22,201 nucleotides of DNA. Source: JAZDJJ01 sp043804035. GTDB lineage: Bacteria > Bacteroidota > Bacteroidia > Palsa-948. Of the stretch, positions 21,759-22,201 are shown in pieces. The DNA lies in NCBI GenBank assembly GCA_043804035.1, contig JAZDJJ010000017.1:1-22201 (forward strand). The letters are read 5' to 3'. The translations under genes and the position numbers were made by a program. Each line of letters opens with the position of its first letter. Positions within the stretch are counted from its first letter, which is position 1. The notes beneath the pieces are model-generated. The model was not told where the DNA came from, did not search any database, and was given only the letters and a program-made list of their open reading frames with translations.

Positions 21759-22201
21759 TCACTTTATTTTACTGATAGGATTACTAACAACTGGGATATT
21801 CTTAACAACACCTTGCTTTTCTTTCACAATATCTAATTCCTGAAATAAAAGACCATCAGGTAAAATAAAACTTGCCGGTGTGCCAGTTAATTTATATTCC
21901 CAATTATAAAGGTCAATATTAATAGGCATTATCATTGTATTATATACTTGCATTTCCGATGAGGTTGCCAATAATCGTTTAAAAGATTTTGTACTAAGTC
22001 CTTGAACTTCCGCAAAACTTACTAATTCTTCGCTTCCATCAGATACTTTAACCCGGCAAACTTGTATTGTTTTAGAAAGGTCTATTTTAGATTTAGATGC
22101 ACCATAAAAGCTAATGCTGTTTTCGTTTTCAATACCTGCAGCATTGGAAACAACTTTTCTTACAATATATGCGTACTCTAAATCTTCTTCTTTAGCCGCT
22201 G
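21759..22201 (-). CDS. Unrecognised protein, 5' end beyond the window
   Basis: The minus strand is open without a stop from the window edge to the TAA at 21761-21759, giving 146 visible C-terminal residues. They begin AAKEEDLEYAYIVRKVV and include SISFYGASKSKIDLSK, QVCRVKVSDGSEELVSF, LSTKSFKRLLATSSEMQVYN and TPASFILPDGLLFQELDIVK. A start placed at the internal TTG at 21971 would discard continuous coding-like sequence, so the gene surely extends past the window. I do not recognise the family. There is no obvious membrane segment or sorting domain. It converges on the M1 peptidase gene. Confidence 0.65.
   Translation of the reverse strand, partial: AAKEEDLEYAYIVRKVVSNAAGIENENSISFYGASKSKIDLSKTIQVCRVKVSDGSEELVSFAEVQGLSTKSFKRLLATSSEMQVYNTMIMPINIDLYNWEYKLTGTPASFILPDGLLFQELDIVKEKQGVVKNIPVVSNPISKIK

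Overview
The window is a piece of an AT-rich chromosome from a member of the Bacteroidota, probably an uncultivated or environmental lineage. Three things point there. One protein (13528-14475, minus) ends in a type IX secretion (Por) sorting domain. Several genes have the Bacteroidota promoter -7 box TAnnTTTG. Gene content also fits: a SWIB-domain protein, a 590-residue acyl-CoA dehydrogenase, an M42 peptidase of the Bacteroidota type, and lipoproteins with short lipoboxes. Shine-Dalgarno motifs are generally absent, as expected for this phylum.

Layout. 1-402 is intergenic (terminator, a MITE-like repeat, a loose 7-bp-periodic tract). 403-3351 (+) holds a diacylglycerol-kinase-family lipid kinase and a TPR/OmpA-like lipoprotein. 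3462-5421 (-) holds a ZIP metal transporter, an aquaporin and a SpoU/TrmH RNA methyltransferase; the last two overlap by ATGA. 5752-6385 (-) is an MntA/HepT toxin-antitoxin module whose HepT frame is broken by one in-frame TAA. 6715-9600 has a class III aminotransferase (+) facing a sodium:solute symporter (-) that lies 17 bp downstream of a tRNA-Leu(UAA). 10016-15818 holds an acyl-CoA dehydrogenase, a small exported protein, an O-methyltransferase, a SWIB protein, the T9SS cargo protein and an M42 aminopeptidase. 16451-18785 is a two-gene unit: a thiolase-fold protein without the catalytic cysteines, then a DUF35 zinc-ribbon/OB protein fused to an SCP2 lipid-binding domain. 18932-21397 is an exported M1 aminopeptidase. 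The window ends inside an unrecognised minus-strand gene.

The most unusual signal is a 7-bp periodicity that recurs in unrelated sequence and settings. Twelve 7-bp units run exactly up to the ATG of the thiolase-like gene, three units abut the ATG of its DUF35 partner, and 28-bp (4 x 7) tracts lie inside the coding regions of the aminotransferase and the RNA methyltransferase where they appear to be in-frame insertions. Around this sit several families of short dispersed intergenic repeats, one with shared ends but different interiors. The thiolase/DUF35-SCP2 pair resembles the architecture of thiolase-DUF35 complexes that make or break C-C bonds on CoA thioesters, and is the best candidate here for an undescribed enzyme system.

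All family calls come from reading motifs by eye; no database search was run.
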